From the NCBI RefSeq assembly GCF_000735435.1, contig NZ_JMPP01000012.1:1-64000 (forward strand): a stretch of 64,000 bases of DNA. Direction: 5' to 3'. Shown here piece by piece: positions 53,276 to 63,526 of this stretch. The notes beneath the pieces are model-generated. The model worked only from the letters and a program-made list of their open reading frames with translations. It made no database searches and was not told where the DNA came from. Position 1 is the stretch's first letter. Every line of letters begins with the position of its first letter. This stretch comes from Klebsiella planticola ATCC 33531 (lineage in GTDB: Bacteria; Pseudomonadota; Gammaproteobacteria; Enterobacterales; Enterobacteriaceae). Position numbers and translations under genes: made by a program.

Positions 53276-54522
53276 GCCCGTTTACGCCAGAGTAAAAACA
53301 CGCCACTACAAAGGGCGAAATAAACAATATACGTAGCCATATACGCCTGCGCTGCGCCAATCGCGCCATGCGCCGGGATCAGCCAGTGCGAGAATGCGGT
53401 CAACAGCGTGAACTGGCTGATTTCCGTTAGTATATAAAAACGCAGCGACGCTTTCGCAATCACCAGATAGCCATAAACATAGGCGCCGACCTTCAGCACA
53501 TCGCCGACCAGTTGCCAGGCAAACAGGTCGCGCATCGCCGTAAAGCGGTCGGAAAACAGCAGCCAGATGGCAAAGTCGCGCAGTAGCCAGACGGTTAAGC
53601 TCGCCACCGCCACCGCCGGAAGGACAAATTTTAATGATTTGCCGATCTCACGGGTAATCTCTGATTTGGCCGTCAATCGGGAGAGCGTAGGCAGCAGATA
53701 GACGCTAAACGATGCGGTGATAAACTGCAGGTAGGCATCGGAAATGCTGCTGACCCCTTGCCAGATCCCTACCGCCTCCCAGCCATAATGCTCCGCCAGC
53801 AGGTTACGCATCATCACGTAAGCCACCGGCAGCGTCACCGAGGTAATCAGCGCCATCAGGGTAAATTTGGAAAGCTGCCCCGCGAGGCCGTTATCCCAGC
53901 GCGGACGCAGCGCGCTGAGCGGGATTGTCCCGCGCCGCCATAGCACGATTGCCGCCGGGATCACCACCAGCGCCGGCACCAGCGCCAGCCCGAGCAGCGC
54001 CCCCTGGTAGCCCGCGAAGCGATAGCAGACGTAATAGGCCACGACGCCAATCAGGCTACCGGCGATCAGCGACAGGGCATTGCCCGCCGCATCGCGAAAA
54101 CCTTTCATCAAGGCCAGCAGCAGGTTTGCCCAGGCAATGCCCATCTGTACCAGCGCCACCAGTTGCACCAGCCCCTGATAGTGCGTATGGCCGAACAGCC
54201 CCTGGCTGACCGGCGCGGCCGCCAGCAGAAAGACCAGCGCCAGCAGCGTTGAGAAGCCAAGCACCATTGCTGAGGAGGTGCCGACGACCTTATTCAGCTG
54301 CTGGCGATCGTCATGATGCTGTGCGACCAGTTTGGTGACACCGTTGAAAATACCGGCGCCCGCCAGTACGCCAAGCACGGTCACCAGCTGGCGAAAGTTA
54401 CCGGCCTGACCAACCCCTGCCGGGCCAAAGGAGACAGCCAGTAGTTTAACCACCAGCAGTCCGGCCCCAATTTTGACCAGCGTGGACGCGGCGGTCCACA
54501 GTGAAGCTTTAGCCAGCGACAT
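53272..54522 (-). CDS. wzxE: Lipid III flippase WzxE
   Basis: Flips undecaprenyl-linked ECA trisaccharide across the inner membrane. It has 416 residues as in E. coli and is a MOP/MATE-type protein with about twelve spans, starting [20 protein letters not shown]. It starts 1 nt after wecE and overlaps wecF. Confidence 0.96.
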   Translation of the reverse strand: MSLAKASLWTAASTLVKIGAGLLVVKLLAVSFGPAGVGQAGNFRQLVTVLGVLAGAGIFNGVTKLVAQHHDDRQQLNKVVGTSSAMVLGFSTLLALVFLLAAAPVSQGLFGHTHYQGLVQLVALVQMGIAWANLLLALMKGFRDAAGNALSLIAGSLIGVVAYYVCYRFAGYQGALLGLALVPALVVIPAAIVLWRRGTIPLSALRPRWDNGLAGQLSKFTLMALITSVTLPVAYVMMRNLLAEHYGWEAVGIWQGVSSISDAYLQFITASFSVYLLPTLSRLTAKSEITREIGKSLKFVLPAVAVASLTVWLLRDFAIWLLFSDRFTAMRDLFAWQLVGDVLKVGAYVYGYLVIAKASLRFYILTEISQFTLLTAFSHWLIPAHGAIGAAQAYMATYIVYFALCSGVFLLWRKRA

Positions 54523-54523
54523 A

Positions 54524-55654
54524 TCAGGAGAAATAACTCAGCAGCGAATTAATCACCGTACGCTGATTGGCTGACGACAGGTTATAGAACAGCGGCAGGC
54601 GCAGCAGGCGCTCGCTCTCCTGGGTGGTATGACGATCGTCACCGCGGAACTCGCCAAAGTGCTCTCCCGCCGGGCAGCTATGCAGCGGAATGTAGTGGAA
54701 CACCGCCAGAATTTCCGCCTCTTTTAGCCAGGCGATCAGATTACTGCGATCGTCAATATCGCGCAGCTTAATATAAAACATGTGCGCGTTGTGTCCGCAG
54801 TCGGCCGGAATCACCGGCAGATCGATGCGACCAGCCCGCGCCAGTGGCAGCAGCGCATCGTAATAGCGCTGCCAGAGCGTTAAACGTTGCTGGTTAATCT
54901 GTTCCGCCGCTTCCAGCTGCGCCCACAGGTATGCCGCCTGCAGGTCAGACATCAGATAGCTGGAGCCGATATCGCGCCAGGTGTATTTATCCACCAGCCC
55001 GCGGAAGAACTGGCTACGGTTGGTCCCTTTTTCGCGGATAATTTCCGCACGCTCGATCAACTTACGATCGTTAATCAGCGTCGCGCCACCTTCACCGCCG
55101 GCGGTATAGTTTTTGGTTTCATGGAAACTGAAACAGCCGATATGCCCGATTGTGCCCAGCGCTCGCCCTTTGTAAGTCGACATGACACCCTGCGCGGCAT
55201 CTTCCACCACGAACAGATTGTACTTGCTGGCAAGGGCCATGATGGTGTCCATCTCACAGGCCACGCCGGCATAGTGTACCGGTACAATGGCGCGGGTTTT
55301 CTCACCGATCGCCGCTTCAATTTTGGTTTCATCGATATTCATCGTATCGCGACGAATATCGACAAAGACGATTTTTGCCCCGCGCAACACAAAGGCGTTG
55401 GCGGTTGAGACGAAGGTATAGCTCGGCATAATCACTTCATCGCCCGGCTGGATATCCAGCAGCAGCGCCGCCATTTCCAGCGAAGCGGTGCAGGAAGGCG
55501 TCAACAGTGCTTTCGCAGTCCCAAACCGCTGCTCCATCCACTGCTGGCAGCGGCGGGTAAATCCGCCGTCGCCGCACAGTTTTCCGCTGTCCATCGCGGA
55601 TTGCATATAATCAAGCTCGGTTCCCACCACCGGCGGTGCGTTAAATGGAATCAT
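54524..55654 (-). CDS. wecE: dTDP-4-amino-4,6-dideoxygalactose transaminase WecE
   Basis: A PLP-dependent aminotransferase that converts dTDP-4-keto-6-deoxy-glucose to dTDP-4-amino-4,6-dideoxy-galactose, using glutamate. It has 376 residues as in E. coli. The PLP lysine is in SFHETKNYTAGGEGG (near 181), with the sugar-aminotransferase motif VHYAGVACEMD upstream. Of two adjacent ATGs, 55654 is better spaced from AGG upstream. Its substrate needs an RffG/RmlB-type enzyme, which is not in this operon. Confidence 0.96.
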   Translation of the reverse strand: MIPFNAPPVVGTELDYMQSAMDSGKLCGDGGFTRRCQQWMEQRFGTAKALLTPSCTASLEMAALLLDIQPGDEVIMPSYTFVSTANAFVLRGAKIVFVDIRRDTMNIDETKIEAAIGEKTRAIVPVHYAGVACEMDTIMALASKYNLFVVEDAAQGVMSTYKGRALGTIGHIGCFSFHETKNYTAGGEGGATLINDRKLIERAEIIREKGTNRSQFFRGLVDKYTWRDIGSSYLMSDLQAAYLWAQLEAAEQINQQRLTLWQRYYDALLPLARAGRIDLPVIPADCGHNAHMFYIKLRDIDDRSNLIAWLKEAEILAVFHYIPLHSCPAGEHFGEFRGDDRHTTQESERLLRLPLFYNLSSANQRTVINSLLSYFS

Positions 55655-55658
55655 CATG

Positions 55659-56333
55659 TCACCTGTATAACCAGTACGCGGTGTTTTCCACATTCGCACC
55701 GCTGAGAATATAACGTTTAAGCGCGGCGGTGTTCCCCATCTGGGTTGCCACCCGCAGTGTAGACAGCCCGCGGAGTTCGGCCCAATGCCGTGCGGCCTGC
55801 ATCAGTTCAGCACCCGCGCCGCGACCGGCCAGCAGGCCGATGCGGGCATCCGTCTCATTGAGCTGACGCAGTGAAACAAAAGCGCGAATGTCGCCATCGG
55901 CAGCGCGAAAAATCAGACACTGGTTATCGAACGTCCCCCGCACCGCGTTTTCAATCCACTGGGCGTAGAAACGGCCGCTGGCATCTGCGGCATACCAGGG
56001 AGCGCGGAAGCGACTTTGCGCAAAGGCCTGTGCCGCCAGCTCGCGCAGTCGTGGAATCTCTGCCGGCGTAGCCACTTCACAGCCCGCGTCGGCAGACCGA
56101 CCGACCGGCAGTGCCAGATCGACTTCGCCTTCCACCAGTTGGAAACCCAGCAGCTGTAGCGCATCCAGCCGCACGCCATCATCCGCCGCAATCTTCGCCT
56201 GCAAACGCGTCCAGCCGGCCAGCGCCTGAGCGGTCAGCTGCGGGGCGTCATCGCGAAAGCGCACAATCGCGCTCTGGATGCCGAAGAAGCGATTTTCCCA
56301 CTCCAGGGGTTCAATACTGGCGTGGAGAGACAT
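55659..56333 (-). CDS. wecD: dTDP-fucosamine acetyltransferase WecD (RffC)
   Basis: Acetylates dTDP-4-amino-4,6-dideoxy-galactose using acetyl-CoA (GNAT fold) to give dTDP-Fuc4NAc. It has 224 residues as in E. coli. The acetyl-CoA region is [17 protein letters not shown] (near 170-186), and [16 protein letters not shown] is conserved. The ATG at 56333 ([14 protein letters not shown]) matches the family start; an in-frame ATG at 56360 adds 9 residues from the rffGH deletion junction. Confidence 0.95.
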   Translation of the reverse strand: MSLHASIEPLEWENRFFGIQSAIVRFRDDAPQLTAQALAGWTRLQAKIAADDGVRLDALQLLGFQLVEGEVDLALPVGRSADAGCEVATPAEIPRLRELAAQAFAQSRFRAPWYAADASGRFYAQWIENAVRGTFDNQCLIFRAADGDIRAFVSLRQLNETDARIGLLAGRGAGAELMQAARHWAELRGLSTLRVATQMGNTAALKRYILSGANVENTAYWLYR

Positions 56334-56415
56334 GGAAGGTATCCTGGTTAGATTGGTCACGGCCAGAAGCTGGCATAAAACACAGGCTTGCGCCGATGAC
56401 CAGAACCGTTCTCAC
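56311..56415 (-). pseudogene. Scar ORF at the site of missing rffG-rffH
   Basis: A 34-codon frame opens with GTG overlapping the wecC stop (GTGA), the position where rffG starts in E. coli. It reads [10 protein letters not shown], similar to the first residues of RffG/RmlB (MRKILITGGAG), then unrelated residues. It ends P-R-Q-Y-stop inside wecD, the same C-terminal residues as E. coli RffH. The last match is weak evidence because the wecD frame (ASIE) dictates those bases. It looks like an in-frame deletion joining rffG codon about 9 to the rffH end. Confidence 0.55.
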
Positions 56416-57674
56416 CGCCACACCCCTTTGGTATCGACAATATAATCCTGCGTCACGCTATCGCCGCTGATGGCTTTAAACTCGTGATGGTCAACCAGCA
56501 TCACCAGCACATCGGCGGTCGCCAGTGCATCATCCAGCAAGGCCAGCGTACACAGGCCGTCAAGTTTCGCCGGTAGCTGGTGAATATTGGGTTCCACAAC
56601 CAGCGTTTCACCGCTGTGCCAGCGGGCGATTTGCATAGCGATCGACATCGCCGGACTTTCGCGCAGATCGTCGATATTCGGCTTAAAAGCCAGGCCAAAA
56701 CAGGCGACCTTCAACTCACTGGCGCGTTTATTACTGGCGGCCAGACAATCGGCGACCCGGGCTTTGACCTGCTCGATAACCCAGTCAGGTTTATGGTCGT
56801 TAACTTCACGGGCGGTGCGAATCAGCCGCGCCTGTTGCGGGTTTTGCGCCACGATGAACCACGGGTCGACTGCGATGCAGTGCCCTCCTACCCCAGGTCC
56901 CGGCTGCAGGATATTCACGCGCGGATGACGGTTTGCCAGGCGAATCAGCTCCCAGACGTTAATGCCCTGCTCAGCGCAGAGCAGCGACAGTTCGTTCGCA
57001 AACGCAATGTTAACGTCGCGGAAGCTGTTTTCGGTCAGCTTACACATCTCAGCGGTGCGGGAGTTGGTGACCACGCATTCGCCTTCGAGAAAAATTTTAT
57101 ACAGCTCGCTGGCGCGGGCGGAGCAAACCGGCGACATACCGCCGATGACGCGGTCGTTTTTAATCAGCTCGACCATTACCTGACCTGGCAACACGCGCTC
57201 CGGGCAGTAGGCAATATTGACATCCGCCGCTTCACCAACCTGCTGCGGGAAGCTCAGGTCCGGGCGCATTTCAGCGAGCCAGGCGGCCATTTGCTCCGTC
57301 GAACCCACCGGAGAGGTGGACTCCAGAATCACCAGCGCCCCCTTCTTCAGCACTGGCGCAATGGATTTTGCCGCCGCCTCGACGAAGACCATATCCGGTT
57401 CATGCAGATCTTTGAACGGGGTGGGTACGGCAATCAGGTACGCATCCGCCGCAACCGGCTCGGTCGTCGCACATAAATAGCCCTGCTCAACCGCCGTTTT
57501 GACCACGCTCGCCAGATCCGGCTCTACGATATGAATCTCGCCACGGTTAATGGTCTCCACGGCATGTTGATTGATATCAACGCCGACCACCCGCTTTTGC
57601 CGGGAGGCGAACGCGGCAGCGGTTGGCAGGCCGATATATCCAAGGCCAATCACTGAAATGGTAGAAAAACTCAT
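56412..57674 (-). CDS. wecC: UDP-N-acetyl-D-mannosamine dehydrogenase WecC
   Basis: Oxidises UDP-ManNAc to UDP-ManNAcA with NAD+. It has 420 residues as in E. coli. The Rossmann motif is [16 protein letters not shown] (near 9-24), and the catalytic Cys is in [19 protein letters not shown] (near 317-335). It overlaps wecB by 4 nt. In E. coli rffG follows directly; here a 78-nt junction leads to wecD. Confidence 0.97.
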   Translation of the reverse strand: MSFSTISVIGLGYIGLPTAAAFASRQKRVVGVDINQHAVETINRGEIHIVEPDLASVVKTAVEQGYLCATTEPVAADAYLIAVPTPFKDLHEPDMVFVEAAAKSIAPVLKKGALVILESTSPVGSTEQMAAWLAEMRPDLSFPQQVGEAADVNIAYCPERVLPGQVMVELIKNDRVIGGMSPVCSARASELYKIFLEGECVVTNSRTAEMCKLTENSFRDVNIAFANELSLLCAEQGINVWELIRLANRHPRVNILQPGPGVGGHCIAVDPWFIVAQNPQQARLIRTAREVNDHKPDWVIEQVKARVADCLAASNKRASELKVACFGLAFKPNIDDLRESPAMSIAMQIARWHSGETLVVEPNIHQLPAKLDGLCTLALLDDALATADVLVMLVDHHEFKAISGDSVTQDYIVDTKGVWR

Positions 57675-58801
57675 AGCGTTACCTGATTATTTTTAAGTGC
57701 GGACAAAATACGGCGACATGCCTGACCATCGCCATAGGGATTATGCGCCCGGCTCATTGCCTGATACGCGGCATCATCCTGCAGCAGATGCGTGACTTCA
57801 GCGACGATACGCTGGCTATCGGTCCCGACCAGACGCACGGTACCTGCGGCAATCGCCTCCGGGCGTTCCGTCATTTCACGCATCACCAGTACCGGCTTCC
57901 CTAACGATGGCGCCTCCTCCTGAATACCGCCGGAGTCGGTGAGGATCAGCCATGCGCGATCCATCAACCAGACAAACGGCAGATAATCCTGCGGTTCAAT
58001 TAACATCACGTTATCGATATGACCGAGAATACGGTTCACCGGCTCGCTGACGTTCGGGTTCAGGTGCACCGGATACACAATCTGGACATCGGGATTGCTG
58101 GCAGCGATTTCTGCCAGCGCGTGGCAAATTTGCTCAAACCCGCGCCCAAAGCTTTCCCGGCGGTGGCCGGTGACCAGAATCATCTTCTTGCCGTTCGCCA
58201 GAAAAGGATAGCGCTGCATCAGTGCGCTACGCAGAGCCTCATCTCCCAGCACCCGATCGCGAACCCAGAACAATGCATCAATGACCGTGTTGCCGGTGAC
58301 CGTGATATGGTCATCGGTGATATTTTCGCGCAGCAGATTTTGCCGCGAGGTCTCTGTCGGGGCAAAGTGGTACGTTGCCAGATGCCCGGTCAGCGTACGG
58401 TTCCCTTCTTCCGGCCACGGCGAGCTCAGATCGCCGGTCCGCAGTCCCGCCTCAACGTGCCCCACCGGGATTCGTTGGTAGAAAGCGGCCAGGCTCGCGG
58501 CCATCGTCGTCGTGGTATCGCCATGCACCAGCACGACGTCCGGCTTAAATGACTCCAGGACCGGTTTCAGCCCCTCGAGGATACGACAGGTGATTTCCGT
58601 CAGGCCCTGACCTGGCTGCATAATATTGAGGTCGTAATCCGGCACAATAGAAAAAAGTTTCAACACCTGGTCGAGCATCTCCCGATGCTGGGCGGTTACG
58701 CACACTTTCGCCTCAAAGTGAGGATCTTTTGCCAGCGCATGAACCAGAGGTGCCATTTTGATGGCTTCGGGTCTGGTGCCAAATACCGTTAGTACTTTCA
58801 C
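57671..58801 (-). CDS. wecB: UDP-GlcNAc 2-epimerase WecB
   Basis: Converts UDP-GlcNAc to UDP-ManNAc for ECA. It has 376 residues as in E. coli. Conserved features are [20 protein letters not shown] at the N terminus, [17 protein letters not shown] (near 95), [12 protein letters not shown] (near 113) and [12 protein letters not shown] (near 210). It is 56 nt downstream of wzzE. Confidence 0.97.
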   Translation of the reverse strand: MKVLTVFGTRPEAIKMAPLVHALAKDPHFEAKVCVTAQHREMLDQVLKLFSIVPDYDLNIMQPGQGLTEITCRILEGLKPVLESFKPDVVLVHGDTTTTMAASLAAFYQRIPVGHVEAGLRTGDLSSPWPEEGNRTLTGHLATYHFAPTETSRQNLLRENITDDHITVTGNTVIDALFWVRDRVLGDEALRSALMQRYPFLANGKKMILVTGHRRESFGRGFEQICHALAEIAASNPDVQIVYPVHLNPNVSEPVNRILGHIDNVMLIEPQDYLPFVWLMDRAWLILTDSGGIQEEAPSLGKPVLVMREMTERPEAIAAGTVRLVGTDSQRIVAEVTHLLQDDAAYQAMSRAHNPYGDGQACRRILSALKNNQVTL

Positions 58802-58857
58802 ATCGATTCTCTTCGATTAGGTGATGAAGTTGATTAATGCTTCATCACAGGCCGCAT

Positions 58858-59904
58858 TCACTGGACTCTGCGTCGCGATAATGCAACGCCTGCGCCGATG
58901 AGCGCGCCCACGATACCCCACATCACCATCAGAAATACGCGCCGCGGGCTATCGCGTTTTACCGGTTCTTCCGGCGTACGCAAATACCGGTAAGTCTGAA
59001 AACGCGGATCTAATGTCGGTCCGACGTTGAGCGTATTCAGCATGGCACGGCTTTGGTCATAGTCGAGATCGTATTCCGGCCCCACCGCTTGCAAATTTTC
59101 CAGCCGCGCCTGCAGCATTGGCCTGCCGAGCAAGAACAGCTCGGAATCCGGCAGCTGATCGGCCGGGATGTCCGTTTCACTGCGGGAGATGTTGTGCTGC
59201 TGCGCCACTTTCAACGCCTCTTCCACGCTGTGGGTACGGCGGTTGAAAATTTCGCGCGCCACCTCTTCCTGGCGCTTCACCTGCGCTTTCATCTGCACGG
59301 TGCGGGCCGCCCAGGCGCCTTTCAGCTCGTCATTTAGGTGCCCTGCCGCACGCTGGCTGGCGAAGGCCACGTACTGGCGCAGCAGATTATTGGCATCCGC
59401 CGCGGTCTCGGCCGTCAGCTTCACGCTGTCATTAACATTTTTTAGCGGGTCGCCGGGCATGAACTGAATATTGTTAATCAGATCGTCCAGCAGCGCAGCG
59501 TCCGCGCGGGCATTGCCCGACTGGCGCTGTTTGTAATAGTCAGTTTGCAACCAAAAATCGCGGCGGGTATCCCAGGACCCCTGCTGCATGATGAACTCTT
59601 TGTAGGCTTGATCCATCGCCGACGGCTGGTCGACCGGAACCAGATTGGCTTTAATATCCAGATTGCGTAAGAACTGCTGTTGAGAATAGTAACCGCCCAG
59701 CATATTCACGGTTGGCCGATCGGTTATCGCCGTTGCGCTCCACTCCTGGCGAGCAAAGAAGGCGTAAACCAGAACGATCAGCGCAAATAGCACGGCCATG
59801 CCGGCTATCCAGATTTTTCCTGCCCATAAGGCGCGAAACAGCCCGCGAATATCCAGCTCATTCTCAACGTTCACTGCTTGTGCTCCCGGTAATGGTTGAG
59901 TCAT
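58858..59904 (-). CDS. wzzE: ECA chain length regulator WzzE
   Basis: A polysaccharide co-polymerase that sets ECA chain length. It has 348 residues as in E. coli. Two membrane helices (about 30-50 and 320-342) flank a large periplasmic coiled-coil domain, with the Pro/Gly-rich second helix region SPRRVFLMVMWGIVGALIGAG. The ATG at 59904 (MTQPLPG) is preferred over the preceding GTG at 59907. It follows wecA by 13 nt. Confidence 0.96.
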   Translation of the reverse strand: MTQPLPGAQAVNVENELDIRGLFRALWAGKIWIAGMAVLFALIVLVYAFFARQEWSATAITDRPTVNMLGGYYSQQQFLRNLDIKANLVPVDQPSAMDQAYKEFIMQQGSWDTRRDFWLQTDYYKQRQSGNARADAALLDDLINNIQFMPGDPLKNVNDSVKLTAETAADANNLLRQYVAFASQRAAGHLNDELKGAWAARTVQMKAQVKRQEEVAREIFNRRTHSVEEALKVAQQHNISRSETDIPADQLPDSELFLLGRPMLQARLENLQAVGPEYDLDYDQSRAMLNTLNVGPTLDPRFQTYRYLRTPEEPVKRDSPRRVFLMVMWGIVGALIGAGVALSRRRVQ

Positions 59905-59917
59905 CACGTCCCCAGTT

Positions 59918-61021
59918 CTACTTGGTTAATTTTGGATTATTGCCGCTGTGTCGCCGTATTCTGCGTCTGATGCGCTTAACCAGTCGCGCCACTTTCCATG
60001 CGCGTTTAATGCAGTAGCCATAAAGGAAAAAGGCCAACAAAAAGAGAATTAACATCACCCATTCAGGAACGATACGGGTATATTCCGCCACCACGCCCAC
60101 CAGCGCCAGTAGCGCGGCCGCCAGGGTGATCAGGACAAACGCCTGTCGGGAAGTAAACCCGGCACGCATGATCAAATGATGAATATGCTGGCGATCCGGA
60201 GAGAACGGACTCATACCTTTACGCAGGCGACGATACATAATCGCCACCATATCCATCAACGGAATCGCAATAATCCACAGGGCGGTCACCGGGCTAATGG
60301 GATGCGTTTTGCCCTGGGTCGTTTCCAGCAGAATCCAGATGATGGTGAAGCCAATCATGGTACTGCCGGCATCACCCATAAAAACTTTATAACGACGGCC
60401 AAGCGCGCCGAGGTTAAGTAAAATATAGGGCAGAATGGCGGCTATCATCGCAAAACACCACATTGCCAGGCTGTATTGGCCGTCAAACCACAGAATAATG
60501 CCGGTTGCCGCAAAGGAGACCGATGACAGACCGCCGAGCAGCCCGTCGATACCATCCACCATATTAAAGGCGTTAATCGCGGCCCAGACGGCGAAAAGGG
60601 TGAGGAAGAAGCCAAAGGGGCCGAGGACCAGCTCCCACGAACCAAAAATATAGCCCAGACTACTCAGGTGCAGATTTCCTGCCGTCATCATGACAACGGC
60701 AATGGCGGCCTGAATCACCGCGCGAATTTTTACACTGATATCAAACCGATCATCCAGCGCACCGACCAGCACAAGGATGCCGGCGCAGGCCAGATATAAG
60801 GATGAATGGGGAATGTAATAATCAGCGATGGCAAAAGTAAAACAAATGCCAGCATAAACTGAGATGCCACCCACTAACGGAACCAAACCCTGGTGCCGTT
60901 TTCGATAGTTAGGTTTATCCACTAACCCGACTTTTTTTGCTGCTTTTCGGGCAACAAATATAAAAAGGGTAGTGAATAAGAAAATACTGATTAATTCAGT
61001 AATAGCAGTGAGTAAATTCAC
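59918..61021 (-). CDS. wecA: Undecaprenyl-phosphate GlcNAc-1-phosphate transferase WecA
   Basis: Starts ECA and many O antigens by moving GlcNAc-1-P to undecaprenyl phosphate; target of tunicamycin. It has 367 residues as in E. coli, starting at GTG 61021 (VNLLTAITELISIF), with eleven predicted spans. Catalytic motifs are ALDDRFDI (near 87), NAFNMVDGIDGLLGGL (near 155), FMGDAGS (near 215) and HIHHLIMRAG (near 279). Upstream in-frame codons to 61075 are not conserved. First gene of the wec operon. Confidence 0.97.
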   Translation of the reverse strand: MNLLTAITELISIFLFTTLFIFVARKAAKKVGLVDKPNYRKRHQGLVPLVGGISVYAGICFTFAIADYYIPHSSLYLACAGILVLVGALDDRFDISVKIRAVIQAAIAVVMMTAGNLHLSSLGYIFGSWELVLGPFGFFLTLFAVWAAINAFNMVDGIDGLLGGLSSVSFAATGIILWFDGQYSLAMWCFAMIAAILPYILLNLGALGRRYKVFMGDAGSTMIGFTIIWILLETTQGKTHPISPVTALWIIAIPLMDMVAIMYRRLRKGMSPFSPDRQHIHHLIMRAGFTSRQAFVLITLAAALLALVGVVAEYTRIVPEWVMLILFLLAFFLYGYCIKRAWKVARLVKRIRRRIRRHSGNNPKLTK

Positions 61022-61220
61022 AACACATGTGCTCTCAGCATGGTTAATCCGGGAAGTATAACGACGATGTCTCAACTCCTGAAGGGGTAAAGCAGAACAT
61101 TACAAATTTATTGTATAGATTTTAGTCTGTTAAAATCATCTCTGCCTGGAGTGGCGCGCTAATCATACGATAATCCCTGCTTCCTTTTCCCTTCCTGGAT
61201 CATACAAACCCAAAAAACAA

Positions 61221-61244
61221 AACGCCACGCGATTGCGTGGCGTT
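61221..61244 (-). terminator. Rho-independent terminator of rho
   Basis: On the minus strand AACGCCACGC-AATC-GCGTGGCGTT is followed by TTGTTTTTT, between rho and wecA. Its perfect 10-bp stem is strong, so the wec operon likely has its own promoter in 61022-61220. Confidence 0.88.
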
Positions 61245-61261
61245 TTTGGGCTTTTTTTAAC

Positions 61262-62521
61262 TTACGAGCGCTTCATCATATCGAAGAAGTCATCGTTCGT
61301 TTTGGTCATTGCCAGTTTGTTGATGAGGAACTCCATCGCGTCAATCTCACCCATCGGATGGATGATTTTACGCAGGATCCACATCTTCTGCAGCTCTTCC
61401 TGGGTGGTAAGCAGCTCTTCTTTACGGGTACCGGAACGGTTGTAGTCGATAGCCGGGAAGACGCGTTTTTCAGCGATCTTACGCGAGAGATGCAGCTCCA
61501 TGTTACCGGTGCCTTTAAACTCTTCGTAGATAACCTCATCCATTTTGGAGCCGGTATCAATCAGCGCGGTGGCGATGATAGTCAGGCTACCGCCCTCTTC
61601 CACGTTACGTGCTGCACCGAAGAAACGCTTCGGACGATGCAGGGCGTTGGCATCCACACCACCGGTCAACACTTTACCGGAAGCCGGAACAACGGTGTTG
61701 TAGGCACGCGCCAGACGAGTAATGGAGTCAAGCAGAATGATAACGTCTTTCTTGTGCTCAACCAGGCGTTTCGCCTTCTCGATAACCATCTCGGCAACCT
61801 GAACGTGGCGAGAAGCCGGTTCGTCAAAGGTGGAAGCAACCACTTCACCTTTAACCAGACGCTGCATCTCGGTCACTTCTTCCGGACGTTCGTCGATCAG
61901 CAGCACCATCAGCACGCAGTCAGGATGGTTGTAGGCGATGCTCTGCGCGATATTCTGCAGCAGCATGGTTTTACCCGCTTTCGGCGGCGCCACAATCAGA
62001 CCACGCTGACCGCGACCAATTGGCGAAGCCAGATCCAGCACACGTGCGGTTAAGTCTTCGGTTGAACCGTTACCACGTTCCATACGCAGACGTGAGTTCG
62101 CATGCAGCGGCGTCAAGTTCTCGAACAGGATCTTATTACGCGCGTTTTCCGGCTTGTCGTAGTTAACTTCGTTAACTTTCAACAGCGCAAAGTAACGCTC
62201 ACCCTCTTTAGGAGGACGAATCTTACCGGAAATGGTGTCACCAGTGCGGAGGTTGAAACGGCGGATTTGGCTTGGGGATACGTAGATGTCATCGGGACCG
62301 GCGAGGTAGGAGCTGTCTGCGGAGCGGAGGAAACCAAATCCATCCTGCAGTATCTCCAGTACGCCATCGCCAAAGATATCTTCGCCACTCTTCGAATGCT
62401 GCTTGAGGATGGCAAAAATAATATCCTGCTTACGCATACGGGCCAGGTTTTCCAGCCCCATATTTTCGCCGAGAGTAATCAGCTCAGAAACCGGCGTATT
62501 CTTTAATTCGGTAAGATTCAT
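61262..62521 (-). CDS. rho: Transcription termination factor Rho
   Basis: A hexameric RNA-dependent ATPase that ends transcription of untranslated RNA. It has 419 residues as in E. coli. The N-terminal helix bundle [20 protein letters not shown] precedes the RNA-binding cold-shock fold (about 48-125), the Walker [13 protein letters not shown] (near 178), Walker [12 protein letters not shown] (near 260), the Q-loop and the R-loop. The ATG at 62521 fits the conserved start. Preceded by rhoL and autoregulated. Confidence 0.98.
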   Translation of the reverse strand: MNLTELKNTPVSELITLGENMGLENLARMRKQDIIFAILKQHSKSGEDIFGDGVLEILQDGFGFLRSADSSYLAGPDDIYVSPSQIRRFNLRTGDTISGKIRPPKEGERYFALLKVNEVNYDKPENARNKILFENLTPLHANSRLRMERGNGSTEDLTARVLDLASPIGRGQRGLIVAPPKAGKTMLLQNIAQSIAYNHPDCVLMVLLIDERPEEVTEMQRLVKGEVVASTFDEPASRHVQVAEMVIEKAKRLVEHKKDVIILLDSITRLARAYNTVVPASGKVLTGGVDANALHRPKRFFGAARNVEEGGSLTIIATALIDTGSKMDEVIYEEFKGTGNMELHLSRKIAEKRVFPAIDYNRSGTRKEELLTTQEELQKMWILRKIIHPMGEIDAMEFLINKLAMTKTNDDFFDMMKRS

Positions 62522-62608
62522 AATGGTGTGGGTTCTTAAACTCGGGGTAGAACTCGAACTTAATGTTGTGAATGGTATGGCAGGAACATCCATGCCTGTT
62601 AACGGCCT

Positions 62609-62710
62609 TCATCTCGTGCCTGTACGTTGCCTGGTCACAGGAAAGAACGCAGAGCTGGAACGACAAAACGGAATGAGTGAAAAGCCCGGAATTTGTAGCC
62701 TCTCGCGCAT
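62609..62710 (-). CDS. rhoL: Rho leader peptide RhoL
   Basis: A 33-codon ORF in the rho leader: MRERLQIPGFSLIPF, then CRSSSAFFPVTRQRTGTR. Length equals E. coli RhoL (33), and the C-terminal SSAFFPVTRQR matches E. coli SSAYSPVTRQR. The leader sequence up to rho is also conserved. It lies about 90 nt upstream of rho. In E. coli the leader mediates rho autoregulation; whether the peptide matters is unsettled. Confidence 0.85.
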   Translation of the reverse strand: MRERLQIPGFSLIPFCRSSSAFFPVTRQRTGTR

Positions 62711-62800
62711 TTTCTGCGGGACGCTTCGGGTAAAACAAGATTCAAACAATAAGGTATGTTTAAAACGAAGTCTGAAGTTAACTTAGCACGACTCTAGCCG

Positions 62801-62839
62801 GGCGTCCAGAGTTCCGCTAAAAATAGGAACCCGGACGCC
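62801..62839. repeat. Stem-loop downstream of trxA
   Basis: GGCGTCC/GGACGCC and GTTCC/GGAAC form a long stem with a small bulge and an A/T-rich loop, 15 bp past the trxA stop. No T tract follows on minus, so it may be an mRNA 3' end or attenuator-like structure, not a standard terminator. Confidence 0.5.
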
Positions 62840-62854
62840 GGAATGGCAAACCGC

Positions 62855-63184
62855 TTACGCCAGGTTGGCGTCGAGGAAATCTTTCAGTTGGCCTTTAGAC
62901 AGGGCGCCAACCTTCGTTGCCGCCACTTCGCCGTTCTTAAACAGCAGCAGAGTCGGGATGCCGCGAATGCCGTATTTCGGCGCAGTACCCGGGTTCTGAT
63001 CGATGTTCAGTTTAGCTACGGTCAGTTTGCCCTGATACTCTTCAGCGATCTCATCCAGAATCGGGGCGATCATTTTGCACGGACCGCACCACTCTGCCCA
63101 GAAATCAACGAGGGTTAGCCCGTCTGCCTTGAGTACGTCCGTGTCAAAACTGTCGTCAGTCAGGTGAATAATTTTATCGCTCAT
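62855..63184 (-). CDS. trxA: Thioredoxin 1 TrxA
   Basis: A cytoplasmic disulfide reductase that serves ribonucleotide reductase and other partners. It has 109 residues as in E. coli. The active site [11 protein letters not shown] is at about 28-38 and the cis-Pro in [11 protein letters not shown] near 77. The ATG at 63184 ([11 protein letters not shown]) has GGAG 7 nt upstream; an upstream in-frame ATG at 63196 lies over that site. Confidence 0.98.
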   Translation of the reverse strand: MSDKIIHLTDDSFDTDVLKADGLTLVDFWAEWCGPCKMIAPILDEIAEEYQGKLTVAKLNIDQNPGTAPKYGIRGIPTLLLFKNGEVAATKVGALSKGQLKDFLDANLA

Positions 63185-63526
63185 ATTTAACTCCACAGGA
63201 ATAAGCCTGGTGTGTTGGTGTCGCAGACATCAACGACGTGCCGATGCTACGTTATACACGTTATTGTTCAGGATGCTTCTATTACTGGCAACTGCGCGAT
63301 CCGATCCCTCATGGACGTCGTCTTGCAGGAGCCAAAGCAAACCGCCTTCAAACCGTTCCCGGTAGATTAATTCTCCTCGACTCGCTGAGTAGTCTAAGCT
63401 TTCGAGGATTCATCAGGTTGCCGTAGATGCACCTTAAGTCATTTCGCGTATAGCCAACGAAAGGTTGACGTTATTTCAACGGATACGCTTTCTTAATGCA
63501 ATAGTTAGCTGATATTCTACCACACT
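63185..63526. other. Divergent trxA-rhlB intergenic region
   Basis: No gene is recognised in this 342-bp stretch; it must hold both promoters. On the minus strand a TATAAC hexamer near 63250 could be a trxA -10. A 62-codon plus-strand frame (63238-63426) has no family features and no clear Shine-Dalgarno. Confidence 0.5.

Noticed and set aside
62484-62738. An 84-codon minus-strand frame in the rho leader
   Set aside because: It overlaps rhoL and the rho start in another frame; rhoL matches the known peptide better.
63238-63426. A 62-codon plus-strand frame between trxA and rhlB
   Set aside because: No clear Shine-Dalgarno, no recognisable motif, and it covers the expected promoter area.
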